Positions 24,102 to 34,481 are shown, counted from the stretch's first letter. The stretch: 64,000 bases of DNA from Nitrosococcus halophilus Nc 4 (GCF_000024725.1 NC_013960.1:1882261-1946260), one strand, 5' to 3'. Translations and numbers: made by a program. Notes: generated from the letters alone by a model not told the origin.

Positions 24102-25316
24102 TCAGGGGATTTTTGTGGCCGCGATGGCTGCAAGTAGTAAGGAAAGGGTTGCGAACCCGGCCCCTGCCAGGAAGGTGGCCATAGGCCCATATCCCTCCCA
24201 AAGTAGACCTGCGATAAAACTGGCGGAAAGTGCCCCCACGCCTGTAATCAGATGAAAAACCCCAAATGCCGTCCCCCGGAGTTTGGGAGAGGTGACATCT
24301 GCCACCAGGGCGGAAAGCAGACCTTGGGTTAAACCCATATGGAGGCCCCATAACACCACCCCCGCCATGACATCCCAGATGTCTGTGGCTAGGGCTAGCA
24401 CGATATCCGCGGCGATGAGGATGATAAAACCGGTGGCAAGAATGATCCATCGGTTCATCAAATCCGACAGTTTGCCGGCGGGATAGGCGGAAAGGGCATA
24501 GGCTATATTCATCACCACCATGACCAAAGGTATTAGGGCGTGGGCAAGTCCCATATTTTCAGCACGAAGTACTAAGAAAGCTTCGCTGAAGCGGGCAAGG
24601 GAGAGCCCTGCGGCAACTCCCAATAGCCACCCGTAGGGGGTGCCCATTTGACGTATCTCTGCGGCGCGGATGGGTGCTTTAGTGGGAGAGCTAGGGCGGA
24701 AAGTCGTGGGTTCTTTAACGCCGAGGATTAAAATCACAACAGCGATGAATCCCGGTATCACCGCCACCCAAAACACCATCCGAATGTCGCCTGCTAAGAG
24801 CGCCATGAGCGTCATTGCTAGGAGGGGACCGGTAAATGCCCCCACCGTATCGAGAGATTGTCGTAATCCGTAGCTGGCTCCCCGGAGGGATAGAGGTGCG
24901 ATTTCTCCTATCAAGGCGTCCCGGGGGGCTCCTCGAATGCCTTTCCCTATTCGGTCAATAAAGCGGGCGGTAAATACCCAGCCTACGGACCCGGCAAGCG
25001 GGAACAAGGGTTTGGAAAAGGCGGCTAGGCTATAGCCCATGACGGTTAGCAGTTTCCGCTTGCCCAGATAATCGCTTAGGGCTCCTGAGAATACTTTGGT
25101 GATGGAGGCTGTTGCTTCAGCGATACCTTCGATGACACCCACTGACACTGCGCTTGCCCCCAGCACTGAAACCAAAAAAACGGGCAGCAGGCTGTGAATA
25201 AGCTCCGAGGAGGTGTCCATAAACAGGCTGACCAGGCCCAGTGTCCAAATACTTCTGGGAATGGCTGCTAGGCCAGAAGGAGGGGGAAACCCTGTTGGAG
25301 ATGGTTTATTTGCCAC
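24102..25316 (-). CDS. MFS transporter (copy 2)
   Basis: Identical to 2973-4187; substrate unknown. Confidence 0.87.
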   Translation of the reverse strand: MANKPSPTGFPPPSGLAAIPRSIWTLGLVSLFMDTSSELIHSLLPVFLVSVLGASAVSVGVIEGIAEATASITKVFSGALSDYLGKRKLLTVMGYSLAAFSKPLFPLAGSVGWVFTARFIDRIGKGIRGAPRDALIGEIAPLSLRGASYGLRQSLDTVGAFTGPLLAMTLMALLAGDIRMVFWVAVIPGFIAVVILILGVKEPTTFRPSSPTKAPIRAAEIRQMGTPYGWLLGVAAGLSLARFSEAFLVLRAENMGLAHALIPLVMVVMNIAYALSAYPAGKLSDLMNRWIILATGFIILIAADIVLALATDIWDVMAGVVLWGLHMGLTQGLLSALVADVTSPKLRGTAFGVFHLITGVGALSASFIAGLLWEGYGPMATFLAGAGFATLSLLLAAIAATKIP

Positions 25317-25508
25317 TGCTCCGGATTAGATCTCTTGGATTGAAGGTGAGAAGTTCTAAACCCAGAGGGCTATTAAAGAACTATACAATAGTGAAAACAT
25401 AGTTGCGTCATTAAGGCGTTAATAGGTTAATAATGGAGGAAGCTCCTTGGGAAAGTTATGCCTATCTCCCCAATGGGGAACCCGCATTTTGGCAAGCGGA
25501 GCTTGGTG

Positions 25509-26567
25509 ATGAGCGATAAAAATCACAAAGGGCAACATCTTCGTATCACGGTGCCGCAAATTTTCATGGTAGTCGGGATTACTGCTGGTGTTGCCGTCAC
25601 GCTACTCTTTTTGTGGTATGCGATACCCGTCTTGTTACTTGTTTTTGCGGGTATCTTATTGGCGATTTTGTTACATGGTTTGAGTGATTGGATCGCCCGA
25701 CGTACTTTTCTTTCCTATGGCTGGTCATTGACCTTCGTCGTGCTTGATTTGATGACTCTTTTTGCTGTGGGTCTATCGTTAGTCGCTCCTGATGTTGCTG
25801 ATCAAGCCTATCATCTGTCACAACAACTGCCCGAAGCATTAAAGCGTCTTGAGCAATATTTTGCCCAGTATACCTGGGGCCAAGAACTCCTTGCACTGAT
25901 AGACAAGGATTTAATGCCTAGCAGAGAATTTATGTTGACTCAGGCGAGCAATATTTTTTCCTCTACATTAAATGTCCTGACCAGTTTTATTATCATTTTG
26001 TTTATTGGCCTTTATGGCGCCGCGCAGCCACGCTTGTATGTGGAGGGCATTACCCAACTTGTTCCTATTCGTAGGCGGCAACGAGTTCGGACGGTTCTGC
26101 ATCAAGTGGGGCAGACCCTCCTGTGGTGGCTTTTTGGAAGAATGATTTCAATGACTATTGTGGGAATGTTGACCGTGCCCGGGTTGTGGTTGCTTGGTAT
26201 TCCCCATATTTTGACGCTTGGCCTACTTGCGGGTCTTTTGACTTTTATTCCTTATATTGGTCCTGTGCTCTCGGTTGTGCCTGCTGCGCTTCTTGCCCTG
26301 TTACAGAGTCCAATACAGGTGGTTAATGTTTTATTGCTTTATCTTTTTCTACAATCCTTCGAGGGTTACCTACTCACTCCACTGGTACAAAAGCGCACGG
26401 TGGCAATGCCGCCAGTACTTACCATTTCGGTACAAGTGTTATTCGGTACCTTGCTTGGATTCTTTGGCCTGATGTTGGCAACGCCCCTGGTCGCAGCTTT
26501 GATGGTCTTGGTACGGATGCTGTACGTTGAAGATATATTGGGCAATTCGAGTAAAGAGAAGTTGTAA
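25509..26567 (+). CDS. AI-2E family transporter (copy 2)
   Basis: Identical to 4380-5438, with the same preferred start and ribosome site. Confidence 0.88.
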   Translation: MSDKNHKGQHLRITVPQIFMVVGITAGVAVTLLFLWYAIPVLLLVFAGILLAILLHGLSDWIARRTFLSYGWSLTFVVLDLMTLFAVGLSLVAPDVADQAYHLSQQLPEALKRLEQYFAQYTWGQELLALIDKDLMPSREFMLTQASNIFSSTLNVLTSFIIILFIGLYGAAQPRLYVEGITQLVPIRRRQRVRTVLHQVGQTLLWWLFGRMISMTIVGMLTVPGLWLLGIPHILTLGLLAGLLTFIPYIGPVLSVVPAALLALLQSPIQVVNVLLLYLFLQSFEGYLLTPLVQKRTVAMPPVLTISVQVLFGTLLGFFGLMLATPLVAALMVLVRMLYVEDILGNSSKEKL

Positions 26568-26731
26568 AAACGGGATCACCTCTTAAGCACAACCCCCCCC
26601 CTATTTTCTGCACTGCCTCATTGACAAAACTTTTGTCTGCTATCGTTATCATTTTTTATACCAATTCGTACTGACCCCGCATGTTATAATGAGGAGGTTT
26701 GAAAGCGAGTTTATGGGGAGGAGCGAGGTTG

Positions 26732-27801
26732 ATGAGTCGCCGCCTAGAGCTAGAAATCACGGAGAGTGCCGAGGAATTAAAAGCGCTGCTTCACCAGCAG
26801 AGCGAGGTGAAACTCAAAGAACGAGTTCAGGCGTTATATTTGCTCAAGAGCGAGCAGGTCACCGAACTCAAAGCCTTGGGGAAAGTGCTAGGGCGCAATC
26901 CCTCCACCCTTTATCGCTGGTTTGAGGGGTATCGGGCCCGAGGGTTAGCAGGCTTGCTTGAGCTTGGGACGGCGCATAATGGGCGTGCCCGAGCTATACC
27001 GCCGGCGGTGGAGCAGGCCTTAAAGCAGCGTTTGAAAGAACCGCCGGGTTTTAAGAGCTATGGGGCGATTCAACAGTGGCTGAGGGAAGAATACGGGTTG
27101 CAGATTAAGTATAAAACGGTACATCAGACAGTACGTTACCGGCTCAAAGCCAAGCTCAAAGTGGCGCGCCCGAGCCACCTTCATCGAGAGGAAGCGGCGG
27201 GGGTGGACTTTAAAAAAAACTCCCGCGGCGCCTAGAAGTTTTGCCGGTCCTCTACGGGGCGGAAGACCCCGCTTTAGCGGTGCGGTATTGGTGTTACGAT
27301 GAGACGCGCTTTGGGCTTAAAACCATCCCTCGGCGACTGATTACGTTGACCGGCACCAAGCCCCTAGCGCCGGTGCAATGGCAATTTAAAGCCTTCTATC
27401 TCTATGGGGCGGTGGAGCCGCTGAGCGGGGAAAGCTTCTTTTTGGAGTTCTCTCATCACGATAGCGACTGTTTTCAGATTTATTTGGATCACCTCGCTCA
27501 ACGCTATCCCCACGCTCTCCATATCGTTCAACTTGATAATGCCAGCTCTCATTGGGCCAAGAAGCTGGAGTTGCCTGAGAATATCGTGTTGATGTTCCAG
27601 CCTCCCTATAGCCCCGAGCTCAACCCTATCGAGCGACTTTGGCAACACATGAAAGATCAGCTCAGTTGGGTTCTCTTTAGCACACTGGACTCCCTTCGAC
27701 AGACTGTCGGGGAAATCCTCCAGGACCTCACTCCACAAACGATTCGTTCTTTAACCGGTTACCCCTTTATCCTCTCCGCTTTAAAGCATGCAAATATTTA
27801 A
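26732..27801 (+). CDS. IS630 transposase, expressed by -1 frameshift (copy 2)
   Basis: Identical to 5603-6672: HTH half ending at 27235 in the zero frame, DDE half in the -1 frame. Confidence 0.85.
27214..27220 (+). other. -1 ribosomal frameshift site (copy 2)
   Basis: A-AAA-AAC heptamer, as at 6085. Confidence 0.65.
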
Positions 27802-27838
27802 AGAAATGGTATTATGCGCTAAAAAAAAGTGCAATGAT

Positions 27839-28009
27839 GATTTTTGTGTTTTTGCCCTATAGATTACGTGAAATGCCCCATTCAAACTTATCTTGATAGG
27901 AAGTATTTTCTTAAAATGTTGTTTTTTATATAAAATATAATTTGGCATGAATTGTGATTATTTTATTTTGTCAGCGACAGAAGCGGCTGTGATAGGAAGG
28001 AGTAGTGCC
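27839..28009 (+). repeat. Leader repeat A (copy 2)
   Basis: Identical to 6710-6880. Confidence 0.6.
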
Positions 28010-28191
28010 ATGATGAGAAGACAAACCGGTTTTCGTTGTGGGCTCAAAGAGGATGATATTTTATGACCCGTGAAGGTCGTGTGGGGTTTTTTGATACACG
28101 GCGGGAAGTGGAAGTCATGTATCAGCGCTATAGGTGTAAGCAAGCGATGGTGTTCCCAAACAGGAACGGGGATGAAAAGCGGCAGGCCTAA
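28010..28191 (+). pseudogene. Frameshifted small gene (copy 2)
   Basis: Identical to 6881-7062, including the frameshift, so the damage predates the duplication. Confidence 0.7.
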
Positions 28192-28299
28192 TTCTCTATC
28201 GAGGTTTTTGTTCATGTTTTGAAATCGCAGGCTATATAAACTGTGCTTATCCTCTCTCTCCCCTTAATTTGTTATGGAAAACAATTTTTAATTCTTGCT

Positions 28300-28328
28300 G
28301 CGGCACAAGGAGGTGCCGCTGTTTTTTT
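28300..28328 (+). terminator. Rho-independent terminator (copy 2)
   Basis: Same GCGGCAC / GTGCCGC stem and T run as at 7171. Confidence 0.85.
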
Positions 28329-28432
28329 ACCCGCTTAGGATACATTCGTCGTTGCCTAGATTTGGTTCTAATTTATACGCTAGGGTGAAAACCGTCAAAG
28401 AGTATCTATGATAAAGACTGGAGAGACGAAAA

Positions 28433-28687
28433 ATGAATTGGGATGAAGAGAAAGAGGCAATATTTTATCGTGTGATTACGGATGGTGATAGGCAATATTC
28501 GATCTGGCCAGAGGACAGGGCCATCCCCAAGGGATGGCATACTACCGGGGAAGTGGGGAGCAAAGAAGAATGCTTTGATTACATCAAGGAAATATGGCTC
28601 CAAATGAGTCCTTTGAACCATGGTAAATCATTTGTGGAGGAATCTAATAGCAATGGCAGAGATTTTCTAAAAAGAGAAAGACTGTAG
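28433..28687 (+). CDS. MbtH-like protein (copy 2)
   Basis: Identical to 7304-7558. Confidence 0.88.
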   Translation: MNWDEEKEAIFYRVITDGDRQYSIWPEDRAIPKGWHTTGEVGSKEECFDYIKEIWLQMSPLNHGKSFVEESNSNGRDFLKRERL

Positions 28688-28690
28688 TGA

Positions 28691-28829
28691 TGATTTTTTT
28701 CTTTTTTGACTTATAGAGTGTTTGAAATACCCAATTTAAATTTATCGTAGTGAGAAATTTTTATTTTAATTTTTTATTTCCTTTAATAAATATAGTTTGG
28801 CGCGAGTTATGACTATTGTTTGTTAGCTG
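28691..28829 (+). repeat. Leader repeat B (copy 2)
   Basis: Identical to 7562-7700. Confidence 0.5.
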
Positions 28830-28955
28830 CCAAGGTTCTTCTCTCATGCTTTAAAGTGGCAGGTTCAGATAGGTGTTGCGTTTTTGGCCATATACGGGCA
28901 GTGCCCCTAAGTAGGACGAATAAGTGCAGCGCATCCGCGAAACCCACCCCTTGCA

Positions 28956-30826
28956 ATGGTGGAGGCGCCCTGCTTATTCTCTCTACCGGAGTTATTGCAA
29001 ATACCCACCGCAACCAACCCAAGAGAGCTCTCTGCAGGGGATAGGAATTGCGGCATTTGCCGTATTCAAAGAAGATTATTTCCCTTTGCCTTGCTTTCCG
29101 GTTTAGTAAACTCGCTATTTATTGCTGGTTTACTGTTCCCCCTTTCCGCCTGGGCGGCGCAGTCCGATGGAGAGGACAAGGCTGTTGTGGAGATGGATTC
29201 GACATCGACAATGAAACTGGCCCAAGGGGAGGGGGTGAAAAAAGAAGGCGGAGCAGGGAGGAGTGAGCTCGCGCCTATGGTGGTGAGGGGAACACTGGGC
29301 GAGCAGCCCACTTACCAAGTAGACACCTCCACGGCGGGGACCAAGTTTCCATTGGAAATCAACCGCGTGCCCCAAAGCATCCAAGTAATTACCGAGGATG
29401 CTTTTGAAGACCAAAATGCTCGCAGTATCGGCGATATCATGAAACAGGTGCCTTCGGCCAACGTATTCGGGTCGCGTTTTAGTCGTTTTCCAAGCGTTAA
29501 TATTCGAGGGTTTAGAAGTGACTAGACTCGCAATGGCATCCGGCAACTATTTTTTTCAGGGATCGATTTTTCTGCTCTCAGCCATATTCAGAGCATGGAG
29601 GTATTGAAAGGGCCGGGCAGCACCGTCTTTGGACAAAACGGCAATGGGGGGGAGCTCTCAATATCGTCACCAAACGCCCTTACGAGCGGTTGGGGGCCGA
29701 AGTGAGTTTCACCCGCGGGGGCTGGGAGGGATTTGACGGCGACCTTACCAGTGGTCAATGGGACTTCAACGTCCCCTTAATGTCGAGCGGGGCCTTGAAA
29801 GTACGCTTTACTGGCGAGGTGGAGCGCACCGACTCCTTCATCAATTTTCAGGATTTGGACCGGATCTGGTTCAACCGAATCAATGTTCCTGACATCGATG
29901 CGCTGAATCCGACGTTTCTCGCCGCAGCGCCGGAGATCAACCCTGGCATCATTACCTTTGGCCAGAATTTCGACGTTTGGGCGGCTACCTTTCAGGATGT
30001 GGTGTCGATTACTCCTTACTTTGATTTGATGGGCGGTTTCCGCTACACCAAGGTCAGCGGAGTACCTCGGGGAAACTTGGTAAGGCGAGTGAGATCGGGA
30101 GAAAGCGAAGTCGACAATACTTCTTTTCAAATCGGCGGCACCTTACATGTTACTGATTCAATTCATGTTTTCTCGGGGTTTGCAGAAGGTTTCCAATTCA
30201 ACGTCGTCGGCCAAAAAGCCGACGGTTCAGCCTTTGATCCTGAAGAGCTCGATCAGGTGGAAGCCGGTGTCAAAGTTGATTTCCCCTGGGGGCTGAGCGG
30301 AGCGGCCTCGTTTTTTGAAATCACCCGCAGCAATGTGACCACGCCGGACCGGGAAAACCCAGGCTTTTCCGTGCAAACGGGAGAGGTTCGCTCCACGGGT
30401 GGGGAAATGGAGTTAGCCTATCAAGTCACCCCACAGTGGTATTTTCAAGGGGGCTACGCCTTTATTGATGCGGAAATCACCCAAAGCAATGCGGGCGACG
30501 AGGGTAATCGGTTTCAAAACATTCCCGAGCACCAGGCCAATCTTTGGACCCATTATCGCTTCGACAACGGCCCCTTGAGAAATCTTACCCTCTCGGCGGG
30601 GATGCAGTTTGTGGGCGACCGGCCCTTGGACAATGCCAACACCGTCGATCTTCCCGACTTTACGACCGTGGATTTGGGCGCTTCCTACACCTATCAAAAC
30701 GTCAAACTGGAGTTGTTCGTCAACAACCTGCTGGATAAACATTATTTCACCGCAGCTGACTTCGGGGCGGCGGTGTTTCCCGGCGATCCCCGCTCGATTG
30801 TGGGACGGATCTCGTTGAAGTATTAG
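28956..30826 (+). pseudogene. TonB-dependent siderophore receptor, inactivated (copy 2)
   Basis: Identical to 7827-9697, with the same TAG (29523-29525), G-run shift and apparent internal deletion. The gene was dead before it was duplicated. Confidence 0.88.
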
Positions 30827-30830
30827 CCTC

Positions 30831-30855
30831 TTGGCGCAAGGATGCGCCCCGGGTT
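30831..30855 (+). terminator. Possible terminator after the TonB receptor (copy 2)
   Basis: Same GGCGC / GCGCC hairpin as at 9702. Confidence 0.45.
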
Positions 30856-30954
30856 TTTCAGTGCTGCTGGGTGAATGTTGCGGGCATTAAATTCGATATC
30901 AGAACCAGCAGGCGGCGGAATAAAGTGCTGTTCGCCATGGGATGGTGGGACTGT

Positions 30955-31038
30955 GTAGGATGGGTAGAGGCGATAGCCGAAACCCATCACATTTTCTGCC
31001 CATAATTAATGGGTTTCGCTGCACTCTACCCATCCTAC
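30955..31038. repeat. 84-bp interspersed inverted repeat (copy 2)
   Basis: Identical to 9826-9909. Confidence 0.75.
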
Positions 31039-31092
31039 CCCCGTTATTGCAAGGGAGTAAACCGGATTAAGCATAGCGTATCCGCCAAAACT

Positions 31093-31261
31093 TTTTTGTT
31101 TTTTGCCCTATAGGGTGCGTGAAATGCCTGATTTAAATTTGTTGTGATGGGCATATTTTTTATTAATTTTTTGTTTTTATTAATAAATTTTATTTGGCAT
31201 GAATTGTGGTTATTTTATCTTGTCAGCGACAGAAGCGGCTGTGATAAGAAGGAGTATTGCC
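31093..31261 (+). repeat. Leader repeat C (copy 2)
   Basis: Identical to 9964-10132. Confidence 0.6.
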
Positions 31262-31456
31262 ATGATGAGAAGACAAGCCCGTTTTCGCTGCGTGGCCCAA
31301 AGAGGATGGTATTTTATGACCCGCGAAGGTCGTGTGGGGTTTTTTGATACACGGCGGGAAGCGGAAGTTATGTATCAGCGCTATGCCCGTGAGAAAGTAA
31401 TGACCTACAAAAGGAAACGAGAAAAAGGGAGCAAAGAATTTAGGCCAATCATCTAA
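31262..31456 (+). CDS. Small protein, DUF6316-like (copy 2)
   Basis: Identical to 10133-10327. Confidence 0.6.
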   Translation: MMRRQARFRCVAQRGWYFMTREGRVGFFDTRREAEVMYQRYAREKVMTYKRKREKGSKEFRPII

Positions 31457-31466
31457 TTAGGGCAAT

Positions 31467-31589
31467 GGGCATTTCTGGAGTGAGTCGGTGGTGCGATGCA
31501 ACCTCCCTTTCTATCTGTCCGGAAAGGGTTCGTGAAAAATCAGAGTGTACCCCTTCTTCGTACATCACCGGCTCACTCCGGAAATGCCC
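31467..31589. repeat. 123-bp MITE-like element (copy 2)
   Basis: Identical to 10338-10460. Confidence 0.65.
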
Positions 31590-31719
31590 TCCAGACTTCA
31601 CTCCTGCCGAAGTCTTTGATTCATGCTTTGAAGTTGTAGATATAAGCAGAGCCTCCATATTTGCTTATCTTTCCTCTTCTCTTGGCTTGTTGTTATGGAA
31701 AACGGTTTTAATTCTTGCC

Positions 31720-31748
31720 GCGGCACAAGGAAGTGCCGCTCATTTTTT
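31720..31748 (+). terminator. Rho-independent terminator of the small gene (copy 2)
   Basis: Same as 10591-10619. Confidence 0.8.
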
Positions 31749-31860
31749 CCAACGGATAACCCAATTTAGAATATAGCGTTCCCCAAATAAATGAGATACG
31801 AATATCGACCTGGCAGGACCTTAATTCTCAGTCTAACCGTCTCTCTCCTATTGTTGTACG

Positions 31861-31971
31861 CTAGCCTGCCGATCTGCGTTGTGGGTTAATTTGTCGAGCT
31901 GCTTGGCGTTCAGTCTTGATTCGCCCCATCCAGGCTTGGGCTTGGGTGCGGGGGGTGTACAAATAACTGTG
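31861..31971 (-). pseudogene. C-terminal gene scrap beside the IS1-type element (copy 2)
   Basis: Identical to 10732-10842; unassigned tail of about 36 codons. Confidence 0.3.
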
Positions 31972-32509
31972 GGTGGTGCTCAAAAAGTAATGCTTTGAGT
32001 TTGTGAAAACAGAGCGACTCCGTTGTAATAGGAAGCGACCAAACTTTCTTCACAAGGAGTCGCTCTGATGAACAACTTGCGTTGCCCACGTTGCGAATTA
32101 TCGCACATTAAGAAAAACGGTCGCACCCACTACAGTAAACAAAATCACGCCTGTCTGAACTGCGGGCGGCAGTTTGTGGCCGACGCCCATCGTATTGACG
32201 AGACCACGCGCGCCTTGGTTAAAAAATTGCTGCTAGAGCGGCTGTCGTTGCGAGGCATTTGTCGGGTACTGGAGGTGAGTTTGACGTGGTTGCTGCAGTT
32301 TATCGATGAGCTATACGCGCACTTGCCTGATGACCTGGGTGTTCAATCGGTCTCACCCGATCGGGCCATTGAGATGTTTTGTTTAGAAGTCCAAGCCGAT
32401 GAATTATGGAGCTTTGTTGGCTGTAAAGCGAACAAGCAATGGCTCTGGCTGGCGCTCGATCCCTGCTCGCGCCAAGTATTGGCCTTCTATGTTGGTGACC
32501 GCTCACGGA
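31972..32509 (+). mobile_element. IS1-family element, truncated (copy 2)
   Basis: Identical to 10843-11380; right end missing. Confidence 0.75.
32010..32067 (+). promoter_or_regulatory. Ribosome-site hairpin of IS1-type transposase (copy 2)
   Basis: Same 12-base perfect arms as at 10881-10938, abutting the ATG at 32068. Confidence 0.65.
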
Positions 32510-32565
32510 TGGCGTACCCGCGATGGGTAAGATTGGCGGCCCATAACACCACGCGCCCCTGTTGA
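32068..32565 (+). pseudogene. IS1-family transposase, truncated (copy 2)
   Basis: Identical to 10939-11436. Confidence 0.8.
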
Positions 32566-32786
32566 GGAAAATTCCCAACTAAAGCCAGCCCGGTTATTTT
32601 GCTGCCCGGATCAACCTTAAATTCAACCGGCTGCGGGTTGGGATCAACCCTATATTTCAGGATGATCGTAAATGGCTGCATCCGATAAACCGCGGCCTTC
32701 CCGTCTCGCAACAGCCGTCTTGCCCTTGCTGGGCTGCATGGCATCAACGGTTTTCTATCAGTGTCTAATACAAAAACTCTATTCAT
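32487..32786 (-). pseudogene. iscB: IscB N-terminal fragment (copy 2)
   Basis: Identical to 11358-11657: PLMP region and first RuvC motif only. Confidence 0.85.
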
Positions 32787-33042
32787 TAGCTTTCGCTACT
32801 CTAAAAGTTAGGGTTCTCTCGCCAATGTTTGAAGGGTCGTTCAGTCTCGGCATTCGCTCCTGTGTCGCTCCGTAGTTCATTGCCTTTGACCTCAGTGCCT
32901 GGGGCTGAGAAATGCACCCCAGGGTGAGTCGCTTTCGCTTCAACTTCAAACGTAGCCCCGAAGGGCTGAGGCTGGTTGAGCCAACCAACTCATTCGGAAA
33001 GTTCAGGACGAACTTGGAGAATGAGTTAGGCGACGACTCAAC
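32787..33042 (-). ncRNA. Omega RNA (HEARO) of the IscB element (copy 2)
   Basis: Identical to 11658-11913, but the flanking bases beyond 33042 differ completely, so a guide read from here would not match the one from copy 1. Confidence 0.72.
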
Positions 33043-33067
33043 ACCGGTACATGCCTTCGTGGGGTTT

Positions 33068-33110
33068 GACAGTACGTAATATACGTGATACACGTATATT
33101 ACGTACTGTC
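33068..33110. promoter_or_regulatory. Palindromic operator of the vapBC-like pair
   Basis: Two perfect 19-base arms (GACAGTACGTAATATACGT and its complement) around a five-base centre, ending 18 bp before the antitoxin ATG. AT-rich palindromes here are the usual binding site for RHH antitoxin-toxin complexes that repress their own operon. Confidence 0.75.
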
Positions 33111-33128
33111 CATGAGGCCGCCGACCCT

Positions 33129-33362
33129 ATGAAACAAAATATCACCATCAGCTTGGATAAAGAAATTATTAAAAAGGCGCGCGTACTGGCAGCCAAAAAC
33201 GCAACCTCGATCAGCCGGCTGATTAGTGATGAACTCACCGCTAAGATCATTCAGGAAGAACGGTATCAACAAGCGCATCGACAGGCGCTGGCCGATCTGA
33301 ACACAGGCTTTCATTTCGGCGGTAAGGGTATTCAATCGAGAGACGCGCTACATGAGCGATAG
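33129..33362 (+). CDS. Ribbon-helix-helix antitoxin (VapB-like)
   Basis: 77 residues from the ATG at 33129; the frame opens at 33051 but that would place the palindrome inside the gene. The N-terminus NITISLDKEIIKKARVLAAKN is a ribbon-helix-helix fold (beta strand then helix). The C-terminal half should bind and block the toxin. It overlaps the toxin gene by 11 bp. Confidence 0.78.
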   Translation: MKQNITISLDKEIIKKARVLAAKNATSISRLISDELTAKIIQEERYQQAHRQALADLNTGFHFGGKGIQSRDALHER

Positions 33363-33771
33363 ATTCTTTATCGATACGAATGTCCTTATCTACGCCTATG
33401 ACCTGGATGCTGGAGCAAAACATTTAAAGGCCGCCAGCATTGTAAAAACATGTTGGGAACAACGAAATGGTCTTATCAGCACCCAAGTGTTACAGGAGTT
33501 CTACGTCAATGTGACTCGTAAGATCCCCATGCCCGTGCCACTGGCAAAAGCGAGAGGTGTGCTCAATACCTATGAGGCATGGCCGATCATTGTCAACGAA
33601 TTGAGCGATGTGTTGTTTGCGTCCGAATTACAAGAGCGTTATCAACTTTCTTTTTGGGATGCCTTGATTGTTGCGGCTGCCCATAAGGGCAGGGCGACAG
33701 TGCTATTGACCGAAGATCTCAATTCGGGCCAGATCATCGCTGGCGTGGCGATCCAAAATCCGTTTCTCTAA
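33352..33771 (+). CDS. PIN-domain toxin (VapC-like)
   Basis: 139 residues, normal for VapC. The acidic residues of the PIN nuclease site are visible: Asp in FIDTNVLIYAYD, Glu in QVLQEFYVN, Asp in SFWDALIVAAA, Asp in LLTEDLN. VapC toxins cut RNA, often tRNA. The start overlaps the antitoxin end, as is usual for translational coupling. The operon lies directly beyond the edge of repeat copy 2. Confidence 0.88.
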   Translation: MSDRFFIDTNVLIYAYDLDAGAKHLKAASIVKTCWEQRNGLISTQVLQEFYVNVTRKIPMPVPLAKARGVLNTYEAWPIIVNELSDVLFASELQERYQLSFWDALIVAAAHKGRATVLLTEDLNSGQIIAGVAIQNPFL

Positions 33772-33862
33772 CGCATCTCAGCGGTTCTTGGCAGTGATTG
33801 ATGCAAGCTAACTTGTCCGTTCCGACTAGCAAGCAGGATGGCTAACGCTGCTTAGTTTGTCA

Positions 33863-33952
33863 TACCAATTTCATGTAATTTTGCATTGTATAGATGCAGT
33901 CTAAACAAGCACTTGAAGCCTTAATAAATTGCATTCTTTGATTAAATTGGTA
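33863..33952. mobile_element. 90-bp MITE with IS630-like ends, copy B
   Basis: Inverted relative to copy A at 18739; same length and ends, about 81% identical by hand count, with ends conserved and the middle diverged. It abuts the headless sialidase-like gene at 33953. Confidence 0.82.
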
Positions 33953-34481
33953 TTACCGGGATCATCTGGAGGGGGAAGTGCGGGATATCGCTTTGGTCCG
34001 TTGGTCTTCGGAAGACGGTCCCTCCCAGGCGGGTATTGTGCACGATGACCACTGGGTGATTGAAGGTTGTCCCAGCAACGGCCCCGCGGTGGCTCGTAGT
34101 GATGGGTTGACCATGGTGGCCTGGTTTACGGCGGCAGATGGTGTGGGACGGGTACGGACCGCTTTTTGGCCTGATGGGGAGAATCATTTTGGAAAACCCA
34201 TAGAAGTCGATGCCAATGCCAATGGTTACGTCAATGCCCTCTTGCTGGAAGACGGTTCCGCTCTGGTGGCCTGGAGGGGACGGGCCGGGCCGGTGGAGGA
34301 ACTGCATCTGGCCCAGGTCCGACAGGACGGTACCGTGCGGGATCGGACCACGATCTATCGCGGTGACTTCCCCCGTTGGCCTAGCCGGCATTTAAGCCTG
34401 GCCCAGGTGGGCGATTCGGTGTATGTGGCGTGGCTGGACCCCGAGCAGCAGCGGATACGATTGGTCAACTACCTTCCCTGA
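33953..34481 (+). pseudogene. Sialidase-like (BNR/Asp-box type) protein, 5' end missing
   Basis: The frame is open from the MITE edge. It reads YRDHLEGEVRDIALVRW, then CPSNGPAVA, VAWFTAADG, ALLLEDGSALVAWRG and VAWLDPEQQRIRLVNYLP. This is the C-terminal third of a family often annotated as exo-alpha-sialidase-like beta-propeller proteins. The N-terminal part and any signal peptide are absent. A GTG at 33978 could give a 167-residue product, but it is more likely dead. Confidence 0.65.

Larger units (their letters stand above)
26659..27811 (+). mobile_element. IS630-family insertion sequence (copy 2)
   Basis: Identical to 5530-6682 and at the same place in the repeat, so it was copied with the block and did not transpose independently. 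Confidence 0.85.
21130..33042. repeat. Large direct repeat, copy 2
   Basis: Second copy of 1-11913. Its left limit may lie further left: the window simply begins inside copy 1. If the unit is a tandem duplication, it spans 11914-33042 (21,129 bp) and the bases before window position 1 should equal those before 21130. The right limit is exact, at the end of the omega-RNA-like stem. Confidence 0.97.
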
